Shown here piece by piece: positions 55,265-64,000 of a stretch of DNA of 64,000 bases. The notes below the pieces were generated by a model. That model searched no databases. It was not told where the DNA came from and saw only the letters and a list, made by a program, of their open reading frames with translations. This DNA comes from Chloroflexota bacterium (GTDB lineage: Bacteria > Chloroflexota > UBA6077 > JACCZL01): positions 186,001 to 250,000 of the forward strand of contig JADLFM010000023.1 of the NCBI GenBank assembly GCA_020845495.1, written 5' to 3'. A program made the translations under genes and the position numbers. Numbering within the stretch: the stretch's first letter is position 1; each line of letters opens with the position of its first letter.

Positions 55265-56245
55265 TCAGCTAAAGGCGTACTCCGTCCCGACGGCCTGGGC
55301 GGAGGCGCGCTCGGCGGCGAGGGCGGCCGCCACCAGGTCCTGGAACGCTAGCCCATTCGACTTGAAGAGCGTGATCTCGTCCGGACCCTGCCGGCCCGGC
55401 TTCTTGCCCCCGACGATCTCGCCAAGCTCCGCGACGACGTGCTCGCGGCCGATCGCGCCTTCCCCGAGTGGTATGAGGATGTCGCCGGACTCGGCCCAGG
55501 CCGCGTCGTAGCCGTCTACCACGACGGTACTCCGCACGATCGACTCCGTATCCATCTCCCGCACGCCCGGCGCGTGCGAGCCGACGTTGTTGACGTGCGC
55601 CCCCGGCTGGAGTAGCGCACCGGAGAAGAGCGGCGTCGGGCTGGTCGTGCACGTCGTGACGATGTCGGAGGCCGCTACCTCCTCCACTGAGCCGCCCGGC
55701 CGGAGTTCGGCCGAGACGCGTCCGGCCATTTGCGCGCAAAAGTCGCGAGCGTGCTCGGGAGAGCGGCCCCAGACGAGGATGCGCTCGATCTGCCGGACCG
55801 CCGGGATACAGAGGGCATGGAACTCCGCCTGTACGCCCGTCCCGAAGATCCCGAGCGTCTTGCTGTCCTCACGTGCCAGATACTTCGTCGCGACGGCCGA
55901 GGCGGCGGCGGTACGCAGGCCAGTCGTATAGCTGGCGTCCATGACGGCCAGGGGGAAGCCGGTCTCGTAGTCGGCGAGGACGTACAGCGCGCCAATGACC
56001 GGCAGGTTGCGCGTGGAGTTCTGAACGTAGACCGAGACGAGCTTGGTCCCGAGCGCCTTCGACTCGGTCATCGCGCAGGGCATGATGAGCAGGACGCCCG
56101 GTGGATCGGTGACGCGAACCGCGGTCCGGACCGGTGAGACCGTCTTGCCGGCCGAGTAGTCGGCAAAGCCACGCTCGACCGCGTCGATGACGGAGGTGAC
56201 GTCGAGGAGCTTTTCTAACTCGGCGCGGTTCAGCAGCAGCGTCAT
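55265..56245 (-). CDS. Ornithine cyclodeaminase/mu-crystallin family protein
   Basis: A 326-residue NAD(P)-dependent enzyme. The dinucleotide-binding loop is LGIFGTGVQAEFHALC; the substrate region has VSPVRTAVRV and GTKLVSVYVQNSTRNLPVI, with D-A-S-Y-T-T-G-L-R-T-A-A-A-S-A-V-A-T typical of the family, and G-S-H-A-P-G-V-R-E-M-D near the C-terminal half. Members include ornithine cyclodeaminase, alanine dehydrogenase, ketimine reductases and opine-like synthases; the true substrate is open. GAGGGTGG precedes the ATG. It runs divergently from the decarboxylase pair. Confidence 0.9.
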   Translation of the reverse strand: MTLLLNRAELEKLLDVTSVIDAVERGFADYSAGKTVSPVRTAVRVTDPPGVLLIMPCAMTESKALGTKLVSVYVQNSTRNLPVIGALYVLADYETGFPLAVMDASYTTGLRTAAASAVATKYLAREDSKTLGIFGTGVQAEFHALCIPAVRQIERILVWGRSPEHARDFCAQMAGRVSAELRPGGSVEEVAASDIVTTCTTSPTPLFSGALLQPGAHVNNVGSHAPGVREMDTESIVRSTVVVDGYDAAWAESGDILIPLGEGAIGREHVVAELGEIVGGKKPGRQGPDEITLFKSNGLAFQDLVAAALAAERASAQAVGTEYAFS

Positions 56246-56347
56246 GGTTCCACCCTCAGGAGATCTGGCGTAAGATCGAGGAGCCGGAGAGCTCGCCGCC
56301 GGTGCGCCGGACGAGCCCGCCGCCAGTGTAGCGGCCCTCACCGGACG

Positions 56348-56989
56348 ATGGCCACCGGACGGGACGTCATGCGCGATACTCGCCAGCCGGCGTATCCTGG
56401 TCATCTGATGACACCAGCACAGCGTATCGTGGACCGGGCGGGCGCGGCGTCGGATGAGCGCGCACCCGTCCGCTCGCCGGCCGAGGCGATCCTCGCGGCC
56501 GTCGAGCGGATTGGTGTCGACTTCCTGATCTACGTGCCCTGCTCCACCGCCCGACCGGTTCTCGATCGACTCGTGCCAGCGCTCGGCGTACGCGCAATCG
56601 TGGCCGGAGTGGAGTCCGAGGCGGTCGGCATGGCGGCCGGTCTGACGCTCGCTGGCCGGCGGCCTCTGCTGATGATGCAGGACACCGGCCTCGGCAACGC
56701 ATTGACTGTCCTGGCGACGCTGCCGAAGGCGTACCACATCCCGGTGCTGATTCTCGCCACCCGCACCGGCGGCCTCCGCGAGATCAACGCTGTCGTCCAC
56801 GAGTACGCCGATGGCGTGCCGGCCATGCTCGACGCCGCCCGGGTGCCGCGCTTCGACCTGGACTACCGTGTGCCGCTGCGAGCCTGGGAAGGCGTCGTGG
56901 TCGAGGCGTGGAAGGCGAGCCGCCTCGCTCGCCGCCCGACCGTCCTCCTGGCAGACTTGAAGGCCGGTCACCCAGAGGCGGCGGTATGA
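56348..56989 (+). CDS. Sulfopyruvate/phosphonopyruvate decarboxylase-like, alpha (PYR domain) subunit
   Basis: A protein of up to 213 residues corresponding to the TPP-enzyme N-terminal pyrimidine-binding domain: FLIYVPCSTARPVLDRLV, IVAGVESEAVGMAAGLTLAGRRPLLMMQDTGLGNALTVLATL (the catalytic Glu in V-E-S-E). The layout matches ComD of sulfopyruvate decarboxylase. Three in-frame ATGs (56348, 56369, 56408) are possible and none has a clear ribosome-binding site. Overlaps the beta subunit gene by four bases (ATGA), so the two form a heteromeric decarboxylase. Confidence 0.85.
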   Translation: MATGRDVMRDTRQPAYPGHLMTPAQRIVDRAGAASDERAPVRSPAEAILAAVERIGVDFLIYVPCSTARPVLDRLVPALGVRAIVAGVESEAVGMAAGLTLAGRRPLLMMQDTGLGNALTVLATLPKAYHIPVLILATRTGGLREINAVVHEYADGVPAMLDAARVPRFDLDYRVPLRAWEGVVVEAWKASRLARRPTVLLADLKAGHPEAAV

Positions 56990-57585
56990 CGAGCGCGCCA
57001 CCCGCGCGACTCGCCCATCTCGACGCACTCGCCATCATCGCCGAGGCATTCGCGGGCGACCCGCTCGTCTCCTCGTGCGGCGTGGCATCGCGCGAACTGG
57101 CGAGCCTGGGCACGCGCGACAATCACCTCTACCTGCTGAACTCGATGGGGGCAGTTGGATCGACGGCGCTCGGACTGGCGCTGGGGTTGGGTGGACGGAT
57201 CGTCGCGGCAGTCGACGGCGATGGCGGCTTCCTGATGGGCCTGAGCGCCCTGGCGACGGTGGCGATGGTTCGACCGCCGGGTCTCATCTGGATCGTGGTC
57301 GACAACGGCGTGCATTGCTCGACCGGCGGACAGGCGACGGCCGCGTCCGTCGTCGACCTCGGGGCGTTGGCGGAGGGAGCCGGGCTGCCGGTCTTGCGGG
57401 CGGACGATCCGGCTGGCCTGCGGGATGTGCTAGCCGAGGCGCGTCGCCGTGCCACGTCTGGCCCGATGCTACTGCACGTCCGCACGACACCCGAGGCGGC
57501 ACCGACGCCGTACTTCCAGCCCGACGCAGCCGTCCTGACCGACCGATTTCAGCGTGCGCTCGGCATCGTAGTCGGTATCGCCTGA
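56986..57585 (+). CDS. Sulfopyruvate/phosphonopyruvate decarboxylase-like, beta (TPP-binding) subunit
   Basis: A 199-residue TPP-binding subunit. The cofactor motif runs G-D-G-G-F-L-M-G to V-D-N-G-V-H (about residues 73-107), with NSMGAVGSTALGLALGL before it. Together with the alpha subunit it decarboxylates a 2-oxo acid; ComDE acts on sulfopyruvate in coenzyme M and sulfolactate metabolism, and phosphonopyruvate decarboxylases are close relatives. Substrate here is not determinable. No phosphoenolpyruvate mutase or sulfolactate dehydrogenase adjoins. Confidence 0.87.
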   Translation: MTSAPPARLAHLDALAIIAEAFAGDPLVSSCGVASRELASLGTRDNHLYLLNSMGAVGSTALGLALGLGGRIVAAVDGDGGFLMGLSALATVAMVRPPGLIWIVVDNGVHCSTGGQATAASVVDLGALAEGAGLPVLRADDPAGLRDVLAEARRRATSGPMLLHVRTTPEAAPTPYFQPDAAVLTDRFQRALGIVVGIA

Positions 57586-57740
57586 CGACACGTCGGTGCC
57601 GGCTCGGTGAGGGTGCAGGACGCGCCGCGCCCGATGGTTGAGCATGAGGGGGACGCTTCCGGGGCTGACCTGGAGACCGCTCCTCCGGCCCGAGCCGGCC
57701 TGGACCGCTCGGTTCAGCCCGGTCGGCCAGGCCATACGGC

Positions 57741-57788
57741 GAGCACGGCGGCAAGCACGGCGGTGACTGCGGCGGCAAGCACGGCGGC
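57741..57788. repeat. 12-bp degenerate tandem repeat, 4 copies
   Basis: Four consecutive 12-base units related to AAGCACGGCGGC (starting 57741, 57753, 57765, 57777), with a few substitutions. Confidence 0.8.
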
Positions 57789-58333
57789 AATCAGTCCACA
57801 CGCCGTTCAGGCGATACATCCAACCCACGCCTGCAAACGTAGGTGTGGCATGAGATCGGGGCAACAATCCCAGCCTGACCGCGTCGCGCTGGCATGACGG
57901 AAGCAGCGCCGTGGTTCAAGGTGCCCGAAGGCTATGTCCACCTCCGCCCCTGCTGGTCGCTCCCTCGTCGGCCAGGTCCAGTGAGGCGGGCCTGTGAGCC
58001 ACGGCGGCGCTCGGAGCTGAGGCCAGGCTCGGCGTGGCGGGCCTGTGAGTGCTGGCCGCTGGCGCGCCGTCTCCATTTGGCGGACGGTCCCCGTGCGACC
58101 GGACCACGTGCTCGTTCCACGCGCGCCCGCCGGACCGATGGGGCAGCTTCGGTAGGGAGGATCGACGCGGTCTCACCGCCTGGACTGACCCGCCTCCAAC
58201 TCGACGGAAAATGTGGACGGCGCGACCGTTGGGCCGTTACCTTCCTCGCATGGTAGGTCCGTTCGCGCTCCTATCCACGGCACGCCTCGTGCATCTAGCG
58301 CGTGACGTACTCGCCAGAGCGCCCGGATCCCGC

Positions 58334-58342
58334 TGCTATAAT
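58334..58342 (+). promoter_or_regulatory. Extended -10 promoter element
   Basis: TGCTATAAT: a perfect TATAAT (58337-58342) with the TGn extension. No recognisable -35 at normal spacing. It would start transcription about 60 bases before the secreted-protein gene at 58408. Confidence 0.6.
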
Positions 58343-58407
58343 GACGGGGTTCGTGCAGGGTGCCGGCGTCCAGGAGCGTCGAGGATGCTGCGTCACGGAT
58401 CTGGCGC

Positions 58408-60828
58408 ATGAGGTGGTGGCCGATCGTGCTCGCTCTGGCGAGCATCTGGTCCGTGGCGCCACCGTCACACCCGGTTGCGGCCGCGCCGTCCGTGCAGATG
58501 ACGGTTCAGGCTGGGTACGAGGGCCTCGGCAAGGTTGGGAGCTGGCTCCCACTCGAGGTCGACGTGCGGAACGACGGCCCGGACATCAACGGCGAGATCC
58601 AGATCGTCGTCACCGATACGAACGTGAGCCGGGGCACCTACACCCGCGCGCCGGCAATCTACACCGCGCCGGCAGTGCTGCCCCGCCGCGCCCATAAGCG
58701 CATCCTGCTCGAGGCCGAGCTCCGTTCGACCGGACAGAAGATCACGGCTCGGCTCGTCGAGGGTGAGACCGTTATCACCGAGCAGGATGTCCAGTTGACG
58801 CGCGTCGCCGCCGGCGATCTCCTGTGCGGCGTGCTGTCGCGGAGCGGCCCTGCCTTCGACTTCCTGCCGGGTCTGGAGCTGCCACTGCCGCTTCGGCGGG
58901 CCCGGATCGCGCACCTCGATGTCCCGGATCTGCCGAGTCGTCCGCAATTGCTCGCCTCGCTCGACTGCCTGATCTTCGACAACATCTCGACCAGCACCAT
59001 GCTGGACAGCCAGCGGGAGGCGCTCTCGTCCTGGGTCCATGCCGGCGGGATGCTGATCACGATCGGCGGCTCGACCTGGCAGAAGACCTTCGCCGGGTTG
59101 CCACCAGAGCTGCTGCCGGTGAAGGTGGACGGGCTGGCCAGCCTCGACAACCTTGACGCGCTGACTGACCTTGCCGCCGGCGAGGCGATCGGCGTGCCCG
59201 GGCCGTGGCTCGTCTCACAGGCTAGTCTGACCGACGGCAACCCGGCCGCCGAGCAGGACGGAATGCCGCTCATGGCGGTGGCACGGCGGGGCCACGGGAC
59301 GGTCATCTACCTGGCCGTCGATCCATCGACCGAGCCGCTCCGATCCTGGGCCGGTGCCCCGAACCTTTGGCGCTACGTCCTCGCGCACGGCGCTGGCGGC
59401 GTCGGACTGACCTCGTCGGTGATGAACACCTTTGCCGGCTGGGGCCGCATCCCGCGCAACGCGATGGTCGACATCTCGGCGCTTGGCGGGCCGACGCCCG
59501 GCTTCATGATGGTGGCGCTGGCACTCTACGCGCTGGCCGTCGGCCCGGCGAACTATCTCTTCCTCAAGCGCTTCGGGCGAACGAGTTGGTCGTTCGTGAC
59601 GATCCCGTTGATTACCGCCATTGCGGCCGTAGGGACGTTCACCCTGGCCGGTGCCGTGCGCGACAGCAACGTCATCGTCAATACGGTGTCGCTGGTGCGA
59701 GGTTACCCGACATCCCCGCTCTACGGGCGCACCTACGTCAGTGTCCTCTCACGGCAGCCTGCCGCACTCGACGCGCGTGCCAACGATTCCGCTCTTATCA
59801 GTAGCCTGTTCTTTCCCTTCCCACGCGACCCGAATCCGGACGCTCAGGGCTGGCAGCTCAAAGTCGTGGATGGCGTGACCCCGATGGTGAGCGGCCTCCA
59901 GTTGCCGGCTGGCTCGCTTGGGACGTTCTCGGTGGACAGCCAGTTGGATCTATCGGGCCGCCTCCAGTCCGACCTCAAGGTCGATGGGCGGCAGATTGTC
60001 GGGACGATCACGAACGGCCTCGGCGTCAAACTCTCCGATGCCGCCCTGATCGTGGACTACCAGGTCGTCAAGCTCGGCGACCTCCGCTCAGGCGAGAGCC
60101 GAGATGTCTCCATCGCGCTGGGGACCGGGGCGTCGGCCGGCTTCGGCCCGCCGACTTCCTTCTCGAGCTTGCTCTACCCGGGCCCGGTGACCGGACGCCG
60201 TCAGGCGGACGCGGCGCGTCGCGACATCCTCGACTCGGCGTTCGGGTCTGGCTTCAACTTTACGCGGCTTGACGTGTCCGGGCCGACCTTGCTTGGCTGG
60301 CTCGACACGCCCGCCCTGTCGATCGCCATCGCGGATGCGCATCCTGGCGTCGTCGACAACACCCTCTTCATCTCGTCGCTGCCGGTTGGGCTGACCAAGG
60401 GCTACGACGGGGAGCTACCGCCCCAGGTCGTGATCCGGCGGCAGCTTGGCGCGACCACGCTCAACCGTCAGCAGTACGGCAGCTTCGATCTGGCGAGCGG
60501 CGAGTCGATTGCCTTTCAGTTCAGCTTGCCGGCTGGCCCATCCAGGTTTCTGACCGACGGCATCTACGTCAACATCGACGGACGGCTACGCGGTGCACCC
60601 TCGCCAGGGGTCGCGCTCGGCGAAGTCTCGCTCTACAACTGGCGGCGTGCCGAGTGGGAAGACCGGATCGTCGGGTTCGGACGGAATCTCGTCAGAGATC
60701 CTGCGCCGTACATCTCGGCGGCCGGCGACGTGCGAGTGCGGTACACCTTCAAGCCGCCGCCGGATAGCGCGGCGACGGGCGTGAGCTTCAGCCGCTTCGA
60801 CGTGACCGCCTCCGGATTGATGCGATGA
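58408..60828 (+). CDS. Large exported protein with internal TM helices (possible ABC exporter partner)
   Basis: An 806-residue protein. Signal peptide (MRWWPIVLALASIWSVAPPSHPVAA), a beta-sandwich N-terminal domain (YEGLGKVGSWLPLEVDVRNDGP), then a domain like class I glutamine-amidotransferase folds seen in DUF4350-type proteins (LDCLIFDNISTSTML, WVHAGGMLITIGGS, GHGTVIYLAVDPSTEPL). Two TM helices follow near residues 370-430 (MMVALALYALAVGPANYLFL, VTIPLITAIAAVGTFTLAG), and a large C-terminal extracytoplasmic part. Expected catalytic Cys/His of true amidotransferases are not seen. It opens a gene group with an ABC ATPase, an ABC-2 permease and a coiled-coil membrane protein, probably one envelope system. 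Confidence 0.78.
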   Translation: MRWWPIVLALASIWSVAPPSHPVAAAPSVQMTVQAGYEGLGKVGSWLPLEVDVRNDGPDINGEIQIVVTDTNVSRGTYTRAPAIYTAPAVLPRRAHKRILLEAELRSTGQKITARLVEGETVITEQDVQLTRVAAGDLLCGVLSRSGPAFDFLPGLELPLPLRRARIAHLDVPDLPSRPQLLASLDCLIFDNISTSTMLDSQREALSSWVHAGGMLITIGGSTWQKTFAGLPPELLPVKVDGLASLDNLDALTDLAAGEAIGVPGPWLVSQASLTDGNPAAEQDGMPLMAVARRGHGTVIYLAVDPSTEPLRSWAGAPNLWRYVLAHGAGGVGLTSSVMNTFAGWGRIPRNAMVDISALGGPTPGFMMVALALYALAVGPANYLFLKRFGRTSWSFVTIPLITAIAAVGTFTLAGAVRDSNVIVNTVSLVRGYPTSPLYGRTYVSVLSRQPAALDARANDSALISSLFFPFPRDPNPDAQGWQLKVVDGVTPMVSGLQLPAGSLGTFSVDSQLDLSGRLQSDLKVDGRQIVGTITNGLGVKLSDAALIVDYQVVKLGDLRSGESRDVSIALGTGASAGFGPPTSFSSLLYPGPVTGRRQADAARRDILDSAFGSGFNFTRLDVSGPTLLGWLDTPALSIAIADAHPGVVDNTLFISSLPVGLTKGYDGELPPQVVIRRQLGATTLNRQQYGSFDLASGESIAFQFSLPAGPSRFLTDGIYVNIDGRLRGAPSPGVALGEVSLYNWRRAEWEDRIVGFGRNLVRDPAPYISAAGDVRVRYTFKPPPDSAATGVSFSRFDVTASGLMR

Positions 60829-60997
60829 CCGCCCGATCGATGGGGGAGCGGCTCCGCGATACGCTCCGCCTGGGCCGCTCTACCCCGAGCCCGTGGGAAC
60901 GTGCGCCGCTGTGGAACGCTACGCCCAGCCACTCTATGCCTGCTTCCGCTGGCGGGCCGGCTGCCGGATCCGGGCAGGCCATCGTGGGAGGACGCGC

Positions 60998-61942
60998 GTG
61001 GCACTGATCGAGCTCGACCACCTGACCGTCGCTCGCGATGGGCGGCGCCCGTTGGATGACGTCTCGCTGAGCGTCAGCGAGGGCGGCGCCGTGGGACTAG
61101 TCGGCCCGAACGGCTCCGGTAAGAGCCTGCTGCTCCAGGTACTGGCTGCCCTGGTCCGCCCAACCTCCGGCCGTGCGCTCGTCGACGGGTTGGACACCCG
61201 CACTGACGCGACCGGCGTACGACGGCGGGTCGGCTACGTGCCGGAGCAGTTCGGGGTGTACCCACGTCTGACGATTCTCCAATACCTGGAGTTCTTCGCG
61301 CGGGCAAGCGGCGTCTCGCAGTGGGAGCGCCGCAGCACCGTCGACACGATGATGCGGGTCGTGGACCTGTACGACGCGCGCCAGGAAGAGGCGGCCAGTC
61401 TCTCGCGGGGGTCGCGGCGGCGGCTGGCGCTGGCACGCTCGCTCCTGCACAACCCACCAATCTTACTCCTGGATGACCCGCTGAGCGGCCTGGATGGGCG
61501 CGGCCGTCTCGAACTGATCGAGGTGCTCAAGGAAGTGCGCGGGATGGGAATCACCCTGCTCGTCGCGAGCCACCTGTTAGCCGATCTGGCCCAGGTCTGC
61601 GACTCGCTGGCGGTGCTGCGTGAGGGGCGGCTGACGACCGTGATGCCGGTCGCGGCGGCGCTTGGCGGCGATGGCCCGTCCCGCCGGCGCGTCCACCTGG
61701 ACGTGGTCGGCGAGCGCGAGGCGCTGGCCTCACTGCTGGTGCAACAGCCGGGCGTTCTCGATCTGGACGATCGGGATATTGGCATCTCGTTCGTCTACGA
61801 GGGCGATCGCGCAGGGCTGGCGGCGCTCCTCGAGCGGCTCGTGGGGTCAGGGGCGCAGGTGAGCCGCTTCGGCCCCGGCCCCGAGGGGCTCGACGAGATC
61901 TCGGCGGCGCTCGCGGAGGGCGATGGGCGGCTGTCGGCGTGA
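60998..61942 (+). CDS. ABC transporter ATP-binding protein
   Basis: A 314-residue ABC-2 exporter ATPase. Walker A GPNGSGKS (residues 36-43), signature LSRGSRRRLALARS, Walker B ILLLDDPLSGLD and the switch His in VASHLL. The C-terminal ~90 residues form the extra domain common in this exporter class. The GTG at 60998 has GGGAGG eight bases upstream; the frame extends further without similarity. Works with the permease gene 152 bases downstream. Confidence 0.92.
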   Translation: MALIELDHLTVARDGRRPLDDVSLSVSEGGAVGLVGPNGSGKSLLLQVLAALVRPTSGRALVDGLDTRTDATGVRRRVGYVPEQFGVYPRLTILQYLEFFARASGVSQWERRSTVDTMMRVVDLYDARQEEAASLSRGSRRRLALARSLLHNPPILLLDDPLSGLDGRGRLELIEVLKEVRGMGITLLVASHLLADLAQVCDSLAVLREGRLTTVMPVAAALGGDGPSRRRVHLDVVGEREALASLLVQQPGVLDLDDRDIGISFVYEGDRAGLAALLERLVGSGAQVSRFGPGPEGLDEISAALAEGDGRLSA

Positions 61943-61944
61943 TC

Positions 61945-61989
61945 GGCCGGAGCGTGACTGGCCGGAGCGTGACTGGCCGGAGCGTGACT
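61945..61989. repeat. 15-bp tandem repeat, 3 copies
   Basis: GGCCGGAGCGTGACT is repeated exactly at 61945, 61960 and 61975, directly after the ABC ATPase stop. Confidence 0.95.
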
Positions 61990-62094
61990 GGGCGAGGGCG
62001 CGGCCGGGTGAGGGTGCGACCGGGCCGGGTACCGGCGGCGACGGATCGGGGGTGTGATGTCGTTGCGTGAGCGAAGCATGGCGAGGGGGCGGGC

Positions 62095-63054
62095 ATGATC
62101 TGGACGGCGATCGTGATGAAAGACCTCGCGTCGCGGCTCCAGGGGCGGCTCTCCTACGTGATCCTGACCCTGATGGTCGTGGCGTTCACCGGGCTGGTGC
62201 TCGGCAGCTTCTGGGTGGTGATCGTCAGCGTGCCGACGATCGTGCCGGTCATCGGCTCCAGCAGCACGTCGGGCAGCGCGATGACGCTGACTGGACTGAT
62301 CGGCGCGTATAGAGGGGTCTTCCTCTTCTTCGCGATGGCGTTCTGTCTGTTGGCCGCAATCGGGGTGATCGCGCCAGCGGTGGCCGCCTCGTCGGTGAGC
62401 GGCGAGCGCGAGGAGAGCACCTTCGACTTGCTGCTCTCAACTGGATTGGCACCGTTCTCGATCGTATTTGGGAAACTTGCCGCCTCGGCGACGTTCGTGC
62501 TGCTGGTCGCCCTGACGGCCGTCCCCGGCTTCGCGATGGCCTGGATGTTCGGCGGCGTCGGTCCGATCGACCTGGTGCTGACGGTGGTTCTGCTGCTGGC
62601 GACGATCGGTCTGTTCTCGGCCATCGGCGTCTTCTGCTCGGCGCTCGGGCGCACGTCGGCCGTGGCGGCGCTCTATGCTTATGGGATCGTCTTCGTGCTC
62701 GGGATGGGAACGCTGGCGATCTACGTCCTGGGTGCCGCCGCACAGATGGAGGGAACGGTTCGTCCGCTCCTGGCGTTGAATCCCTGGATCACCCTCTTCT
62801 CGCTGCCCGAGGGCATCTCCAATCAGGTCGCACAGATCTTGCCCTTCACCTACCGGCCGCTCATCGACGGCACCGCGCAGCAGGAGTTGTTCGGCATCGG
62901 CGGGCTGCGCTACCCCCGCTGGGCGCTGACGCTCGTGCTGTATCTGCTTCTCACCGCCGTGTTCCTCGGCCTGAGCAGTGTCGCGATCGATCCGTGCCAT
63001 CGCCTCAAGGAGCACCGCTGGGCGCGGGCGCTCCTGAGCCAGGGGGCCGAATGA
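62095..63054 (+). CDS. ABC-2 type transporter permease
   Basis: A 319-residue membrane protein with about six TM helices (YVILTLMVVAFTGLVLGSFWVVIV near the start). The cytoplasmic loop SGEREESTFDLLLSTGLAPFSIVFGKL is a signature of ABC-2 permeases. It pairs with the upstream ATPase and ends by overlapping the next start (ATGA). Substrate unknown. Confidence 0.9.
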   Translation: MIWTAIVMKDLASRLQGRLSYVILTLMVVAFTGLVLGSFWVVIVSVPTIVPVIGSSSTSGSAMTLTGLIGAYRGVFLFFAMAFCLLAAIGVIAPAVAASSVSGEREESTFDLLLSTGLAPFSIVFGKLAASATFVLLVALTAVPGFAMAWMFGGVGPIDLVLTVVLLLATIGLFSAIGVFCSALGRTSAVAALYAYGIVFVLGMGTLAIYVLGAAAQMEGTVRPLLALNPWITLFSLPEGISNQVAQILPFTYRPLIDGTAQQELFGIGGLRYPRWALTLVLYLLLTAVFLGLSSVAIDPCHRLKEHRWARALLSQGAE

Positions 63055-64000
63055 GCGCCACCAGTTCGCAGACCACACAGCGGCCGGGCTTCGGCACGCG
63101 TGAGAGCGCCGAGCTTCGGCGTCGGCTGACCCTGATCGGGCGAGTCATCAGGCTCCAGGTCATCGCTACCTGGGCGGTGCGATTGATCCTACTCGGTCTC
63201 GTGCTAGCCGCTCTCTGGCTGGCCGGCTCCCGCTTCTTCCCGTACGTCGTGCCAACGTCGGTGCTGCCGGCGATCCCGCTCGGGCTGGCGGCGTTGGGGG
63301 CGCTGGTGCTCGCCTTCTGGCAGCCTTCGATGGCCCAGATCGCCCGTCTGACTGACCGTCAACTCGGCTTCAAGGAACGGATCACAACCGCCGTCGAGCT
63401 TCAATCCCGTGATGCCGGGACCGCCGTGCCGCTCGCCGATCTTCAGTTGAGCGACGCGCTGGCTCATCTGCGACAGGTCGAGCCGGTCGACGCCTTTCCG
63501 ATTCGCCTCTCCTGGCGGGAGGTGAACGGCACGCTGCTCGCGCTCCTGCTCGTGATCGGGCTGGCCGTCTGGCCCAACCCGATGCATCAGACGGTTCGCC
63601 AGCGCGAGCAGGTGCAGCAGGCCATTCACCAGGAGGCCGACCGCCTGGAGAAGGCGGCGGATCAAATAGCTGCCGCCAATGCGGACGACCAGAGCCCGGA
63701 CCTCCAGCAGGTGGAGCGGGCGCTCCGCGACGCGGCGGCTGCGCTCGATCAGCGAGCCAACAATGGCGAAGAGTCGCTGGCAGCGCTCGCGGCGTTGGAG
63801 CAGCGGCTCCAGGCGATGCGCGGTCTCAACGGCGAGGACTTACAGGATGCGCTGGCTTCCCTGGCCGGCGCGATGGCGCAGGATCCTCGGACACGCGATG
63901 CCGGCACCAGCCTGGCACGCGGCGACTACAACCGCGCTGCCGAGGAGTTACGCCAGATCGGCGAGCAGATGGACCAGATGTCGCCGGCCGACCGCTCCCG
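63051..64000 (+). CDS. Membrane protein with long coiled-coil region (3' end outside window)
   Basis: Open to the last base, so only ~316 residues are seen. Two TM helices near the N-terminus (VRLILLGLVLAALWLAGS and ILPAIPLGLAALGALVLAF-like), a linker with LTDRQLGFKERITTAVEL, a third TM helix (GTLLALLLVIGLAVWP), then a long glutamine/glutamate/alanine-rich coiled coil. The layout resembles DUF4175-type proteins found beside ABC-2 exporters, MoxR ATPases and BatA-like genes. It starts within the permease stop codon. Confidence 0.8.
   Translation, partial: MSATSSQTTQRPGFGTRESAELRRRLTLIGRVIRLQVIATWAVRLILLGLVLAALWLAGSRFFPYVVPTSVLPAIPLGLAALGALVLAFWQPSMAQIARLTDRQLGFKERITTAVELQSRDAGTAVPLADLQLSDALAHLRQVEPVDAFPIRLSWREVNGTLLALLLVIGLAVWPNPMHQTVRQREQVQQAIHQEADRLEKAADQIAAANADDQSPDLQQVERALRDAAAALDQRANNGEESLAALAALEQRLQAMRGLNGEDLQDALASLAGAMAQDPRTRDAGTSLARGDYNRAAEELRQIGEQMDQMSPADRS

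Larger units (their letters stand above)
57586..58407. other. Long gene-poor region with short repeats
   Basis: 822 bases with no convincing gene. It holds a 12-bp degenerate repeat (57741-57788), a duplicated GGCGGGCCTGTGAG motif (about 57983 and 58037), and near the right end an extended -10 promoter (58334-58342). Frames on both strands are arginine/proline-rich and lack conserved motifs. Confidence 0.5.

Noticed and set aside
57894..58256. Plus-strand ORF in the gene-poor region
   Set aside because: Arg/Pro/Trp-rich with repeated words and no family motif; typical random GC-rich frame.

Overview
The window is high-G+C bacterial DNA (about two thirds G+C by eye) with short intergenic gaps, many ATGA/GTGA overlaps and GTG starts. 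Proline/alanine/threonine-rich linkers behind Tat-lipoprotein signals, a chromosomal set of ftsZ, leuS, der, proBA, rsmI and pdxA, and frequent catabolic genes suggest an uncultured Chloroflexota (Thermomicrobia-like) chromosome. That placement is inference; there is no rRNA here.

Layout. 1-3742: end of a membrane protein, tRNA-Arg(CCT), pdxA and a glutamine synthetase family enzyme. 4099-16721: a one-strand, largely overlapping cassette that looks like a defence system: SNF2-type helicase with C-terminal DUF3883, a Schlafen/AlbA_2 ATP-binding protein broken by an in-frame TAG, a DUF1156 DNA methylase, a VapBC-like toxin-antitoxin pair, and a giant DUF499 ATPase with an N-terminal HEPN-like domain. 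17066-21605: proBA between two short-chain dehydrogenases on the opposite strand. 22002-25755: peptide-type ABC binding protein and two permeases, no ATPase. 25988-28850: a B12/radical SAM protein followed by an ATP-grasp ligase; the radical SAM frame continues through a UGA into a Cys-Sec-Ala-Glu-Pro tail, with a hairpin placed like a bacterial SECIS. 28924-34904: NfuA-like Fe-S protein, small proteins, rsmI, tatD, a polyprenyl diphosphate synthase and two membrane-protein genes. 35115-37158: ParA-type ATPase overlapping ftsZ. 37201-42364: promoter, TPP riboswitch, thiD and a pyrimidine/thiamine uptake operon, again with no ATPase. 42532-50795: aldehyde ferredoxin oxidoreductase, a secreted protein, leuS, a TauE exporter and small proteins. 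51157-57585: der and a catabolic group (enolase superfamily, SMP-30 lactonase, ornithine cyclodeaminase family, a two-subunit TPP decarboxylase). 58408-64000: a large secreted/membrane protein with an ABC-2 type exporter and a coiled-coil membrane protein cut by the window end.

The intergenic regions carry an unusual number of short GC-rich tandem repeats (12-27 bp units). The two strongest leads are the probable selenocysteine-tailed radical SAM protein and the helicase/methylase/HEPN-ATPase cassette.
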